64,000 bases of DNA, taken from the NCBI RefSeq assembly GCF_009765755.1, contig NZ_LMUV01000003.1, positions 100,661-164,660 of the forward strand. The letters run 5' to 3'. The stretch is from Rhodanobacter sp. L36. Its GTDB lineage: Bacteria; Pseudomonadota; Gammaproteobacteria; Xanthomonadales; Rhodanobacteraceae. Numbering within the stretch: position 1 is the stretch's first letter; the number at the start of each line of letters is the position of its first letter. Shown piece by piece: positions 7,675 through 15,308 of this stretch. The position numbers were made by a program, and so were the translations under genes. The notes below the pieces were generated by a model. That model saw nothing but the letters and a program-made list of their open reading frames with translations, ran no database searches and was not told the DNA's origin.

Positions 7675-9633
7675 ATGACCGACTTTGATTCCAACGCGTC
7701 CGACGACATAGGCGAACTACTTGGCGCCGACGGACCGTTCGCGCGCGAGTTGCCGAACTTTGCGCCGCGCATCGCGCAGCAGGTCATGGCGCGCGCGGTG
7801 CAACAGGCCATTTCTTCACGCGACACGTTGATCGCCGAAGCGGGCACGGGTACCGGCAAGACGTTCGCCTACCTCGTGCCGGCGTTGCTGTCGGGCGAAC
7901 GGGTGATCATTTCCACCGGCACCAAGGCGCTGCAAGACCAACTGTTTTTTCGCGATCTGCCGCGCGTTCGCTCGGTGCTGGGTGCGCGACTGAAAACGGC
8001 CTTGTTGAAGGGGCGCGCGAATTACCTGTGCCTCTATCGACTCGACCAGACCGTGCGCGAAGGTGCGACATTCGATCGCACGCAAGCTTCGCAGCTGGCG
8101 ACGATCCGCGCATGGTCGGCGCGCACGCGACGCGGCGATCGCATGGAACTGGCCGAAGTGCCCGAGGAGTCGCCACTGTGGCCGCGCGTCACTTCCACGC
8201 CGGAGAACTGCCTTGGCGTGGAGTGCGCGTTCTTCGACGATTGTCACGTGGTGAAGGCGCGGCGCGAAGCGCAGGAAGCCGATGTTGTCGTGGTGAATCA
8301 CCACCTGCTGTTCGCCGATCTCGCACTGAAGCAGGAAGGTTTCGGCGAAATTCTTCCTGGCGCTGCTGCCTTTATTCTCGACGAGGCGCACCAGATCCCC
8401 GAACTCGCAGGCCAGTTTTTTTCGCAGAGTGTCAGCGCGCGGCAACTCAGTGAGCTTGCGCAGGATGCACTGGCCGAATGCGCGGGCGTCACCGGCGCGA
8501 TCGGCCTGTTGCTGGAGCCGGTGGAAGCGCTGCAGGATGCGTTGCGTCGCCTGCGGCTGGCGATGGATGTGCTGCCGCAACGCGGCGCATTCCAGCATCT
8601 GGACGGACACGCCGCCATTGGCGAGGCGTTGCACGATCTGCGCGAATTGCTGGCGACCTTGCACGAGCTGCTGGCGTCGCAGGCGGAACGCTCGCGCGGT
8701 TTCGCCAACCTGCACGAACGCGCCGGAACATTCACGCAGCGACTCGATCGCATTGTCGACGAGCGCGGCGAACGTGACGTGCGCTGGTACGAACATTTTC
8801 CGCGTGGATTCGCGCTGTACGCCACGCCGCTGGATCTCGCCGTGCCGATGCGCGGATTGCGCGAGCGCACGCAGGCGGCGTGGATCCATACCTCGGCCAC
8901 GTTGTCGGTGGCCGGTGATTTCGGACACTTCGCGCGCCAGCTCGGACTGGACGATCCGCGCACGCTGAGCCTGGGCAGCCCGTTCGACTATGCGAAGCAG
9001 GCACTGTGCTATCTGCCGCAGGGTTTGCCCGATCCGTCCGCTCGCGATTACACCGAGCAGGTGATCGAAGCGGTGCTGCCGGTGCTGCATGCATCGCGTG
9101 GTCGCGCGTTTCTGCTTTTCACGTCGCATCGTGCGTTGCGCCGCGCCGCCGAACTGCTGCAGGACAAGGTGCCGTGGCCGCTGTTCGTGCAGGGCACCGC
9201 GCCACGTCCGCGACTGCTTGAGGAATTTCGCGCCAGCGGGCATGGCGTGTTGCTTGGCGCAGCCAGTTTCTGGGAAGGCGTCGACGTGGTCGGCGAAGCA
9301 CTCAGCGTGGTGGTGATCGACAAGCTGCCGTTCGCCGCGCCCGACGATCCGGTGCTGATGGCGCGGCTGGACGCGCTCGAACAATCCGGCATCAATCCCT
9401 TCATGGGCTGGCAGGTGCCCACCGCCGTGATTGCGCTGAAACAGGGCGCGGGACGGCTGATCCGCGATGTGCACGACCGCGGCGTGCTCGTATTGTGCGA
9501 TCCGCGACTGACGACGAAGGGATATGGACGTCTGTTTCTTTCGAGTATTCCGCCGATGCCCCGCACGCGCGCGCTGGACGATGTGCGCGTATTCTTCGAC
9601 GATTCGTCGATCCCGGCGATGGCAACCGGCTGA
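7675..9633 (+). CDS. yoaA: YoaA/DinG-family Fe-S ATP-dependent DNA helicase
   Basis: A 652-residue superfamily 2 helicase of the XPD/DinG type. Walker A is AEAGTGTGKTFAYLVPALL, near residues 50-70. Four cysteines suited to a 4Fe-4S cluster lie between motifs I and II (YLCLYR, ENCLG, VECAF, DDCHV). The DEAH box is ILDEAHQIPEL. C-terminal motifs include LLFTSHRALR, the motif V-like GAASFWEGVDV and a motif VI-like KQGAGRLIR. Such helicases act in DNA damage tolerance and repair. The ATG at 7675 is preferred to an upstream ATG at 7612 because the helicase homology begins just after it. A VOC gene follows 11 bp downstream. Confidence 0.9.
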   Translation: MTDFDSNASDDIGELLGADGPFARELPNFAPRIAQQVMARAVQQAISSRDTLIAEAGTGTGKTFAYLVPALLSGERVIISTGTKALQDQLFFRDLPRVRSVLGARLKTALLKGRANYLCLYRLDQTVREGATFDRTQASQLATIRAWSARTRRGDRMELAEVPEESPLWPRVTSTPENCLGVECAFFDDCHVVKARREAQEADVVVVNHHLLFADLALKQEGFGEILPGAAAFILDEAHQIPELAGQFFSQSVSARQLSELAQDALAECAGVTGAIGLLLEPVEALQDALRRLRLAMDVLPQRGAFQHLDGHAAIGEALHDLRELLATLHELLASQAERSRGFANLHERAGTFTQRLDRIVDERGERDVRWYEHFPRGFALYATPLDLAVPMRGLRERTQAAWIHTSATLSVAGDFGHFARQLGLDDPRTLSLGSPFDYAKQALCYLPQGLPDPSARDYTEQVIEAVLPVLHASRGRAFLLFTSHRALRRAAELLQDKVPWPLFVQGTAPRPRLLEEFRASGHGVLLGAASFWEGVDVVGEALSVVVIDKLPFAAPDDPVLMARLDALEQSGINPFMGWQVPTAVIALKQGAGRLIRDVHDRGVLVLCDPRLTTKGYGRLFLSSIPPMPRTRALDDVRVFFDDSSIPAMATG

Positions 9634-9644
9634 AGAAAAACAAC

Positions 9645-10013
9645 ATGGCGAAGGCAATCGGTTTCGGTGGTGTGTTCTTCAAGTCGCGCGATCCCGCGAC
9701 ATTGAGCGCCTGGTATGCGAAACACCTGGGCCTGCAACCGCAGGACTGGGGCGGCGTGCAGTTCAATGAGGACGCGTCGCGTCCGGGTTTCACGTTATGG
9801 GCGCCCTTCGGTGATGACACCCACTATTTCGGGCCCGGCACGCAACCGTACATGCTGAATTTCCGCGTGGATGACCTGGATGTCTTGCTGGCGCAATTGC
9901 GTGCCGACGGCGTCACCGTGGACGAGCGCGTGGAGAAAAGCGAACTGGGGAATTTCGGCTGGATCACCGACCCCGAAGGCATGCGGGTCGAGCTGTGGCA
10001 ACCGCCGGGCTGA
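9645..10013 (+). CDS. VOC (glyoxalase/bleomycin-resistance-like) protein
   Basis: A 122-residue protein with the paired beta-alpha-beta-beta-beta modules of the vicinal oxygen chelate superfamily: GFGGVFFKSRDPATLSAWYAKHLGL at the N-terminus (cut here by family convention at the helix) and later YMLNFRVDDLDVLLAQLRA, ending ITDPEGMRVELWQPPG, where the Glu is the usual metal ligand position. The reaction is unknown; members include lyases, dioxygenases and resistance proteins. The ATG at 9645 gives the exact family start and lies 11 bp after the helicase stop. Confidence 0.88.
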   Translation: MAKAIGFGGVFFKSRDPATLSAWYAKHLGLQPQDWGGVQFNEDASRPGFTLWAPFGDDTHYFGPGTQPYMLNFRVDDLDVLLAQLRADGVTVDERVEKSELGNFGWITDPEGMRVELWQPPG

Positions 10014-10174
10014 GCAATTCCGGGGCCGATTATCTCCGCCAATGTTCGTCATGGCACGTGATGATTTCGAACGGCTGAGCGAGCGAACTGCTGGAAATCG
10101 TTGCCCGAAGACACACGTCCAGAGCCGATTTCGTTCGCAAGTCAGTGCGCTTTTGACCCAATCTTCAAAATAAT

Positions 10175-10192
10175 ATGGACGTCCATACGTCC
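10175..10192. promoter_or_regulatory. Overlapping palindromes, candidate operator
   Basis: ATGGACGTCCAT (10175-10186) is a perfect 12-bp palindrome. It overlaps GGACGT-CCAT-ACGTCC (10177-10192), a second inverted repeat. The site lies about 240 bp upstream of the heparinase-like gene in a locally AT-rich stretch. Binding of a dimeric regulator is inferred from symmetry only. Confidence 0.4.
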
Positions 10193-10219
10193 GTCAGCTG
10201 GCGCGTCGCCACTGTTGAT

Positions 10220-10241
10220 GATCCAAACGATCGTTCGGATC
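10220..10241. promoter_or_regulatory. 22-bp near-perfect palindrome, candidate operator
   Basis: The two 11-bp halves match except for one base pair (position 6 of each arm). The core is AACGATCGTT, 10226-10235. It lies 185 bp upstream of the heparinase-like gene. Length and symmetry suit a dimeric repressor or activator, but no regulator gene is adjacent. Confidence 0.45.
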
Positions 10242-10425
10242 GATGGTGCCTTCACAAATTGCGCCAATGCGCAGATTGCGCCGTCGCCTATTAAACCTCT
10301 CGTTCAGACAACGTGTAGGAATCTTGACGGCGGTCTCATCCAGACTTCCGAATCGCGCTTGCCTCTGTCATGCAGCCGATCCCACGATGCACGTCCCGAG
10401 TCACGTCCAAGGGGGAAACAAAGTC

Positions 10426-12780
10426 ATGAATTCGAGTGCCCTGTTTTCGAACGGCCGCTTCGTGCTACCTGCGATCTTCTCGCTGGTCGTCGCCTGCCTT
10501 TCCGGTGCGGCCAGCGCAGCTGCGCCGACACTCGCTGCGCATCCGCGCCTGATCCTCGACCCGACGACGCTGGCCACCCTGAGGCTCCGGGCTGCTGCCA
10601 ATGGCGCGCAATGGGTCGCACTCAAAAAACAATGTGATTCATATATCGGCGGCACGGTGGGTTACCCCACCGACGCCACGTATCCGGACTTGCCCAACCT
10701 CGGTCAGGGTTATGAGGGCGAGTCGTATCTTCCTGCGTTGCTGGCCGAGGGCATGTGTTACCAGGTGCTCAAGACGAGCAACCCGACTGCGGCGGCAACC
10801 TATGGCGCCAAGGCCGTGGATATCCTCATGAAGATGTCCACGCCATTCACCACGGGCAGCGGCAACAAGGGTGAAGACCCCTGTACCGACGACGGTTACG
10901 TCATGCGTTTCTTCGGCGTGGGCTTCGGCCTGGGCTATGACTGGGTTTACGACTTGCTGACTTCCACGCAGCGGGCCCAGGTCTACAACACGGCCAACCA
11001 GTGGATCGGCAAGTGGCAGGCCGTCAATGGATGCTCTGCCTTCGCGTACGAACATCCGCAAGGCAACTACTACGCGGGTTTCTTTCACGCACAGGTTGTC
11101 ATCGCGCTGGCGACTTACGAGGAAAATTCGAGTGCCCCTGGTGTGTGGAACGACTGGCTGACCAACCAGTTCGAAAGGCGTGTGCAACCCTATTACGCAA
11201 AGCATCTGACCGGCGGTGGCTGGCCCGAAGGCTTCGCCAACTACGCGCCACTGGGCGTGCTCAACATGAGCTTGCCCGTGCGTGAGGTGAAAACGGCCAC
11301 CGGCCAGGATCTCGTGCACGGCGCCGCGCCATACAGCTACCCGCTGGACATGGCCAATTACGCCATGCACTTCGGCTGGCCGTCGCTCAACTATTTCGAC
11401 GATCGCGATACCAATCGCTCCAATTCGACGACCCAGCCACCAGGGACGCCTAACCTGTCGCTGTATCAGCAGGTACTGGGTGAGTTGTATTACTGGGGGT
11501 CGCCACTTTCCGCCGTCTTCAACCAGTACCGGCTCTCGGTAAGTAGCGCAACCGGCCAGTATGGCCAGGCTGATCAATGGATCGGTTTCCTCGAAGTATC
11601 TCCGGGTGCAGTCGTCGCGCCGATCAGTACGCTACCGCTTTCTTATCTGGCGACCGGCATGGGTGCCGTGGCCGCGCGATCGAACTGGACCACGAGCGCG
11701 ACGTGGATGTCATTCCGATCCGGGCCTTACACGAACAATCCCGGTCAGGGTGAGCAGGATTTTGATGAAGGCAGCCTGGCATTGGTTCGTGGCGCCACGC
11801 CGCTGCTGGTCAACGCGACGGGTTGGGCCGTGCATAACCCGTCGGGCAACACGGGCGAGAACGACGTCTATACCGACAACTACGGTAGCTTCAGCAGCGG
11901 CAATGATGCATCGGGAAATCGTCGCCCATACAACATTTTCTTCGTTCGCCACATGAACGGAGCAAATCTCGCCGAAAGCTATGGACAGGCTGCCAATACC
12001 AGCGAGGACGATGGGGCAAGAACTACCGTGACGGCCTATGAAGACGGTTCGGACCACGTGTTCGTTCAGGGGCGCTTTCTCAACGACATGTATCGACGTT
12101 TCTCTGGCGGGCCGGCGGTAAGCGGCTGGGCGCGGAACATCGTGTATCTACGCCCGAACCGATTCGTGGTCTACGACCGCACCACCATCGGCAATGCTTC
12201 CTACGACCAGTACATGGCCTGGCACTTCCCCGCCAGCCCCGTATCGTCCACCACGGCTGCCGGTTACAACCGGCTCGACGTCACCTACAACAACCAGTAC
12301 GCGGGCGCGATGACGACCGTGCTGCCAGCAGCCGCCAAGGTTTCCACCACGACGCTGTATCCCGACCTCAAACCGTCGAAATTCTGGGAAACCCAAGTGC
12401 GGCCGAACAATACGGCTGTGGGCCAGCAATGGCTTGCGGTATTCGATCTGTCGCCGGCCGCCGCGCAGGTGGCGACAGTCCAGCCCGTCACAGTCACTCT
12501 TGGCAACATCAACGGCGTGCAGCTCCTTGCCAGCGACGGCAACACAATGGTGATCAACAACGCCGGTGCCGCCAACACCACCATCAGTGGCAGCTTCGGC
12601 TACAGCGTTTCGCTGGTGGCGGCACGCAACATCGTCACCGAATTGCCCGCCAACACCGGATACACGGTGACCACATCCGCCGGCAGTTCGTGCACGATCC
12701 GCGTGACCCCGGGCGGCACGCTCAAGAGCAGCGCGAAGGGCGTGCTGGATTTTCTGGTCAATAGCAACTGCACGATCTGA
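10426..12780 (+). CDS. Secreted heparinase II/III-like polysaccharide lyase
   Basis: A 784-residue exported protein. It has a Sec signal peptide (core FVLPAIFSLVVACLSGAASA, cleavage near ASAAA), then an (alpha/alpha) toroid-like region with LILDPTTLATLRLRAAANG and an NYYAGFFHAQ segment. The C-terminal beta-sandwich contains the heparinase II/III signature-like DFDEGSLALVRGATPLLVNATG. Such enzymes cleave uronic-acid polysaccharides by beta-elimination in the periplasm or outside the cell. The polymer is not predictable here, and some members are inactive. The start at ATG 10426 is supported by GGGGGAAAC upstream. It stands alone with a long leader between unrelated housekeeping genes, which suggests an acquired single-gene function. 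Confidence 0.8.
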   Translation: MNSSALFSNGRFVLPAIFSLVVACLSGAASAAAPTLAAHPRLILDPTTLATLRLRAAANGAQWVALKKQCDSYIGGTVGYPTDATYPDLPNLGQGYEGESYLPALLAEGMCYQVLKTSNPTAAATYGAKAVDILMKMSTPFTTGSGNKGEDPCTDDGYVMRFFGVGFGLGYDWVYDLLTSTQRAQVYNTANQWIGKWQAVNGCSAFAYEHPQGNYYAGFFHAQVVIALATYEENSSAPGVWNDWLTNQFERRVQPYYAKHLTGGGWPEGFANYAPLGVLNMSLPVREVKTATGQDLVHGAAPYSYPLDMANYAMHFGWPSLNYFDDRDTNRSNSTTQPPGTPNLSLYQQVLGELYYWGSPLSAVFNQYRLSVSSATGQYGQADQWIGFLEVSPGAVVAPISTLPLSYLATGMGAVAARSNWTTSATWMSFRSGPYTNNPGQGEQDFDEGSLALVRGATPLLVNATGWAVHNPSGNTGENDVYTDNYGSFSSGNDASGNRRPYNIFFVRHMNGANLAESYGQAANTSEDDGARTTVTAYEDGSDHVFVQGRFLNDMYRRFSGGPAVSGWARNIVYLRPNRFVVYDRTTIGNASYDQYMAWHFPASPVSSTTAAGYNRLDVTYNNQYAGAMTTVLPAAAKVSTTTLYPDLKPSKFWETQVRPNNTAVGQQWLAVFDLSPAAAQVATVQPVTVTLGNINGVQLLASDGNTMVINNAGAANTTISGSFGYSVSLVAARNIVTELPANTGYTVTTSAGSSCTIRVTPGGTLKSSAKGVLDFLVNSNCTI

Positions 12781-12817
12781 CATCTAGAACGTTTCAGGTT
12801 TGATCGATCGATGCGAT

Positions 12818-12856
12818 GGCAGAGGGGAATGGCGATGTCTGCCTTTCCCCTCTGCC
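12818..12856. other. 12-bp stem-loop between the heparinase-like gene and tsaB
   Basis: GGCAGAGGGGAA (12818-12829) pairs perfectly with TTCCCCTCTGCC (12845-12856) around a 15-nt loop. It lies 38 bp after the lyase stop and 17 bp before the tsaB ATG. There is no T-tract after the stem, so it may be a factor-assisted terminator or a 5' leader structure of tsaB. Confidence 0.5.
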
Positions 12857-12873
12857 GTTATGATGGCCGGGTC

Positions 12874-13566
12874 ATGAATCTGCTCGCCATAGAAACTGCC
12901 ACCGAAGCTTGTTCCGTCGCGTTGATCCACGGCGACGAACTGATCGCGCGCAGTGAAATTGCGCCTCGTCGTCACACTGAACTCGTGTTGCCCATGGCCG
13001 ACATGTTGCTGGCCGAGGCGGGCATAGGACGCCATGCGCTCGATGCGATCGCTGTGGGTCGAGGCCCTGGCGCGTTCACTGGTGTGCGGCTTGGCGTGTC
13101 GCTGGCGCAGGGCATGGCCTTGGCGCTGAATGTGCCAGTCATCACCATCTCCTCGCTGGCAGCGTTGGCGCTCGAAGCACCGGAAGAAGACGACTCGGCC
13201 ATCCTCGCGGTGATCGATGCGCGCATGGGCGAAATATACGTGGCCTGCTACCGCCGCGATGACAACGGCGGCCTGGTTGCACTGGACGAAGAACGAATTT
13301 GTACTGCCGAAACACTGGTATTGCCGGATACCGATGCCTGGCAGGTGGTTGGCAGCGGCTGGGCGACTTACGGCACCGTGCTGAGCCAGCGCCTGACTGG
13401 TACGTTGCGCTCGGCCGATGGCATGCGTTATCCGCAGGCAGCGCACGTCGCTGAACTGGCGATGCGCGAATTCCGTGCTGGTCGCGCGCAGGCGGCGGAG
13501 CTGGCGTTGCCGGTCTATCTGCGCGACAAGGTCGCGCTGACGCTGGTGGAGCAGGGCAAGGCCTGA
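12874..13566 (+). CDS. tsaB: tRNA threonylcarbamoyladenosine biosynthesis protein TsaB
   Basis: A 230-residue ASKHA-fold protein starting MNLLAIETATEACSVAL, the hallmark N-terminus of TsaB. The family motif VGRGPGAFTGVRLGVSLAQG follows at about residues 67-86. TsaB dimerises with TsaD and, with TsaE and TsaC, makes the t6A37 modification of ANN-decoding tRNAs in the cytoplasm. The length is normal for the family. The ATG at 12874 is chosen because an upstream in-frame ATG at 12811 would run through the stem-loop. Confidence 0.93.
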   Translation: MNLLAIETATEACSVALIHGDELIARSEIAPRRHTELVLPMADMLLAEAGIGRHALDAIAVGRGPGAFTGVRLGVSLAQGMALALNVPVITISSLAALALEAPEEDDSAILAVIDARMGEIYVACYRRDDNGGLVALDEERICTAETLVLPDTDAWQVVGSGWATYGTVLSQRLTGTLRSADGMRYPQAAHVAELAMREFRAGRAQAAELALPVYLRDKVALTLVEQGKA

Positions 13567-13597
13567 AGCGGCAGATGGGTGATCGTGCTGTAAATCA

Positions 13598-13786
13598 CAT
13601 CGCCGTCGATGGTTCGTCCATCGACGGCAACGCGTTTTTCATCGGCGCCAGATGTTTGCTTGTCCGTATCGAGTCTTTTTTCATCCTCATCGAAACATCG
13701 TGGATCGATGCCGCATGATTCCTTTCCCGCGTTGACTGATCTTTCATCGGCTCCGGGTGATTTTTCGTCTCCGCGGAGCTGTCGCG
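13598..13786. repeat. Degenerate 21-bp tandem repeat tract (9 units)
   Basis: Nine consecutive 21-bp units in exact register, the clearest being CATCGACGGCAACGCG plus TTTTT, CATCGGCGCCAGATG plus TTTGCT, CATCCTCATCGAAACATCGTG's neighbours and CATCGGCTCCGGGTG plus ATTTTT. The shared pattern is CATCG at the left end and a T-run at the right end. Read on the minus strand the period is seven codons, with heptads such as DEKSPGA, DERSVNA, DEKRLDT, DKQTSGA and DEKRVAV. This minus-strand frame (13515-14006) overlaps both neighbouring genes and probably is not a gene, but the heptad periodicity suggests decay from an array that may once have been coding. Confidence 0.7.
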
Positions 13787-13890
13787 CATTGGCAGCGAAG
13801 CAACTGTGCCGAACGATGACCTGCGGCACAGCAATCAACGCGACAACGCGTGCGACAATCGCAACCGGATCAAGGCCAGACGACGCAGTC

Positions 13891-14160
13891 ATGACAGTCA
13901 CCCAAGACGCATTCCGGCGCTTCCAGGAAGAGCTTGCCGCGATCGATCGCAAGGAACATTTGCCCAAAGAAGCGCCGACCGGCAACAAGCGCATGGATCT
14001 CGCCAAGGCGGATTTCCTGGCGCTGAAGAGGCGCTACGGCCTGAAGGTGGCCGATGTGGTGGCGTTCTTTCCCGAAGAGGAAGGCATCACGTATCTGCAG
14101 GAGCTCATTGCCGCGCGCGAAGCCAAGCCGGTGCGCAAGAGAAAGCCGAAAGAAGCCTGA
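13891..14160 (+). CDS. Small conserved-looking hypothetical protein
   Basis: An 89-residue soluble, highly charged protein not recognised as a named family. Sequence features: FRRFQEELAAIDRKEHLPK, then NKRMDLAKADFLALKRRYGL and VADVVAFFPEEEGITYLQ, ending in a basic tail (RKRKPKEA). The helix-rich centre and basic ends could suit nucleic acid or protein binding, but that is a guess. The ATG at 13891 is chosen because the upstream in-frame extension runs into the 21-bp repeat tract. It converges with yeiH; the two stop codons lie in one palindrome (14157-14180). Confidence 0.7.
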   Translation: MTVTQDAFRRFQEELAAIDRKEHLPKEAPTGNKRMDLAKADFLALKRRYGLKVADVVAFFPEEEGITYLQELIAAREAKPVRKRKPKEA

Positions 14161-14180
14161 CGCCAGCGTCCACGCGTCAG
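14157..14180. terminator. Hairpin containing the stop codons of both convergent genes
   Basis: CTGACGC (14157-14163) pairs with GCGTCAG (14174-14180) around a 10-nt loop. The left arm contains the TGA of the 89-residue gene and the right arm, read on the minus strand, contains the TGA of yeiH. There is no T-tract. A bidirectional transcript end is inferred. Confidence 0.5.
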
Positions 14181-15214
14181 AGTTGCCCGATCGCCAACTG
14201 CACCAGCAGGCTGCTGACCGATACCGCCATCCACACGCCAAGGCCAAGCAGAATCGGCCGCGCGCCGCTGGCCGCCATCTTGCGAAGGTTGGCCGACAGA
14301 CCGATCGCAGTGAGCGCAACGATGATCAGGAATTCCGCCAGCGCATGCAGCGCTGGCAAGATCGCGGCCGGTACGACGCCCGCGGTGCGCAGCGCGGAAG
14401 CGACCAAAAACCACAGGATGAACCACGGGAAGATGCTGGCCAGACTGAAGTTGTTTTCGCCGCCTTCCGACTTGAGCTTGCGCTTCGCACGGGCGGCAAC
14501 GACGAACGCCAGCGCGAGGCAGATCGGAATGATCAGCGTGGCGCGCGTCAGCTTCACGATGGTGGCGTAATCGCCGGCGGCGTGGCTGTAGCTATAACCG
14601 GCGGCCACCACCGACGAGGTGTCGTTGATTGCCGTGCCGGCCCAAAGGCCGAAACCCATGTCGCTCATGTGCATCAGGTGACCGAGCAGCGGAAACAGCA
14701 ACACCGCGACAAGGTTGAACAGGAAGATCGTGGAAATCGCGAATGCGGTGTCGTGATCGTCAGGCTGGATGATCGGCGTGATCGCGGCGATGGCTGAGCC
14801 GCCGCAGATGGCCGTGCCGACGCCAATCAGGATTTTCAATTTGTCGTGCACGCCCAGCCAGCGCCCGAGCAACCACGCCGCGAGGAAAGCCACGGTCATC
14901 GTCACCAACGTCACTGACAACGACTCCAGCCCCGTCCGTGCCACCTGGCCGAGGCTGAGCCCGAAACCCAGCGCGATGATCGACCATTGCAGAATCTTTT
15001 TGCCGGCAAACGCAACGCCTGGCGCGAAACGTTCGCCAGGCGAGAGCAGGTTGCCGACTAGGATGCCCAGAACGATCCCGATGACCGGCCCACCGATCAA
15101 CGGCGCGAGATGCCCAAGTAGTAACGCCACGCCACCGATGCCGAGCGCCAGCAACAGGCCCGGCAGGCATTGCAGGAGCGTGGGAGTGGCAACTTGAGTG
15201 GCGGGCGTGTTCAT
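14177..15214 (-). CDS. yeiH: YeiH-type UPF0324 membrane protein (putative sulfate exporter family)
   Basis: A 345-residue protein with about ten membrane segments. Features of the UPF0324/YeiH family are GPVIGIVLGILVGNL, the WSIIALGFGLSLGQV helix, GVGTAICGGSAIAAITPII and GTAINDTSSVVAAG. Members are annotated as putative sulfate exporters; transport is not proven for this one. The start at ATG 15214 (MNTPATQ) is preferred over an upstream in-frame start at 15307, which would overlap the yeiE promoter region and add polar residues. It is divergent from yeiE with 85 bp between them, the usual pairing of this transporter with its LysR regulator. Confidence 0.85.
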   Translation of the reverse strand: MNTPATQVATPTLLQCLPGLLLALGIGGVALLLGHLAPLIGGPVIGIVLGILVGNLLSPGERFAPGVAFAGKKILQWSIIALGFGLSLGQVARTGLESLSVTLVTMTVAFLAAWLLGRWLGVHDKLKILIGVGTAICGGSAIAAITPIIQPDDHDTAFAISTIFLFNLVAVLLFPLLGHLMHMSDMGFGLWAGTAINDTSSVVAAGYSYSHAAGDYATIVKLTRATLIIPICLALAFVVAARAKRKLKSEGGENNFSLASIFPWFILWFLVASALRTAGVVPAAILPALHALAEFLIIVALTAIGLSANLRKMAASGARPILLGLGVWMAVSVSSLLVQLAIGQL

Positions 15215-15250
15215 GCGGGCTCCGGTGAGGCCGTCATTGTCCGCGCACAT

Positions 15251-15260
15251 ATTGATCAAT
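15251..15260. promoter_or_regulatory. Palindrome ATTGATCAAT in the yeiH/yeiE intergenic region
   Basis: A perfect 10-bp palindrome located 37 bp upstream of the yeiH start. A related form with one extra central base overlaps the yeiE start (15296-15308). Paired related palindromes in a divergent LysR-regulator promoter suit autoregulation. AT-rich promoter-like elements (TATATAA near 15284) lie between them. Confidence 0.5.
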
Positions 15261-15295
15261 ATAACTTTAAATTTGTGATTCGGTATATAAAATGG

Positions 15296-15308
15296 ATTGA
15301 TGATCAAT
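15296..15308. promoter_or_regulatory. Palindrome ATTGATGATCAAT over the yeiE start codon
   Basis: ATTGAT and ATCAAT arms flank one G, and the ATG of yeiE lies inside. It matches the upstream palindrome at 15251-15260 except for the central base. Occupancy would block initiation of yeiE, so negative autoregulation is the simplest inference. Confidence 0.4.

Larger units (their letters stand above)
10014..10425. other. 412-bp intergenic leader of the heparinase-like gene
   Basis: No convincing coding region is seen on either strand. It is less GC-rich than its surroundings and contains two palindromes (listed separately). It ends in a ribosome binding site, GGGGGAAAC, just before ATG 10426. 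It probably carries the promoter and operators of the heparinase-like gene. It could also hold a small RNA, which I cannot recognise from sequence. Confidence 0.55.

Noticed and set aside
7816-9657. 613-codon open frame antisense to the helicase gene
   Set aside because: Mirror of the helicase codons; no motif of its own.
10101-10637. Open frame through the heparinase leader
   Set aside because: It runs out of frame into the signal peptide of the real gene and has no coding character.
13598-13786. Possible CRISPR array
   Set aside because: The units are contiguous 21-bp repeats without spacers and are strongly diverged; no cas genes nearby.
13515-14006. Minus-strand frame with Asp-rich heptads
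   Set aside because: It overlaps tsaB and the 89-residue gene and ends in noisy sequence. Kept as a repeat tract, not as a gene.
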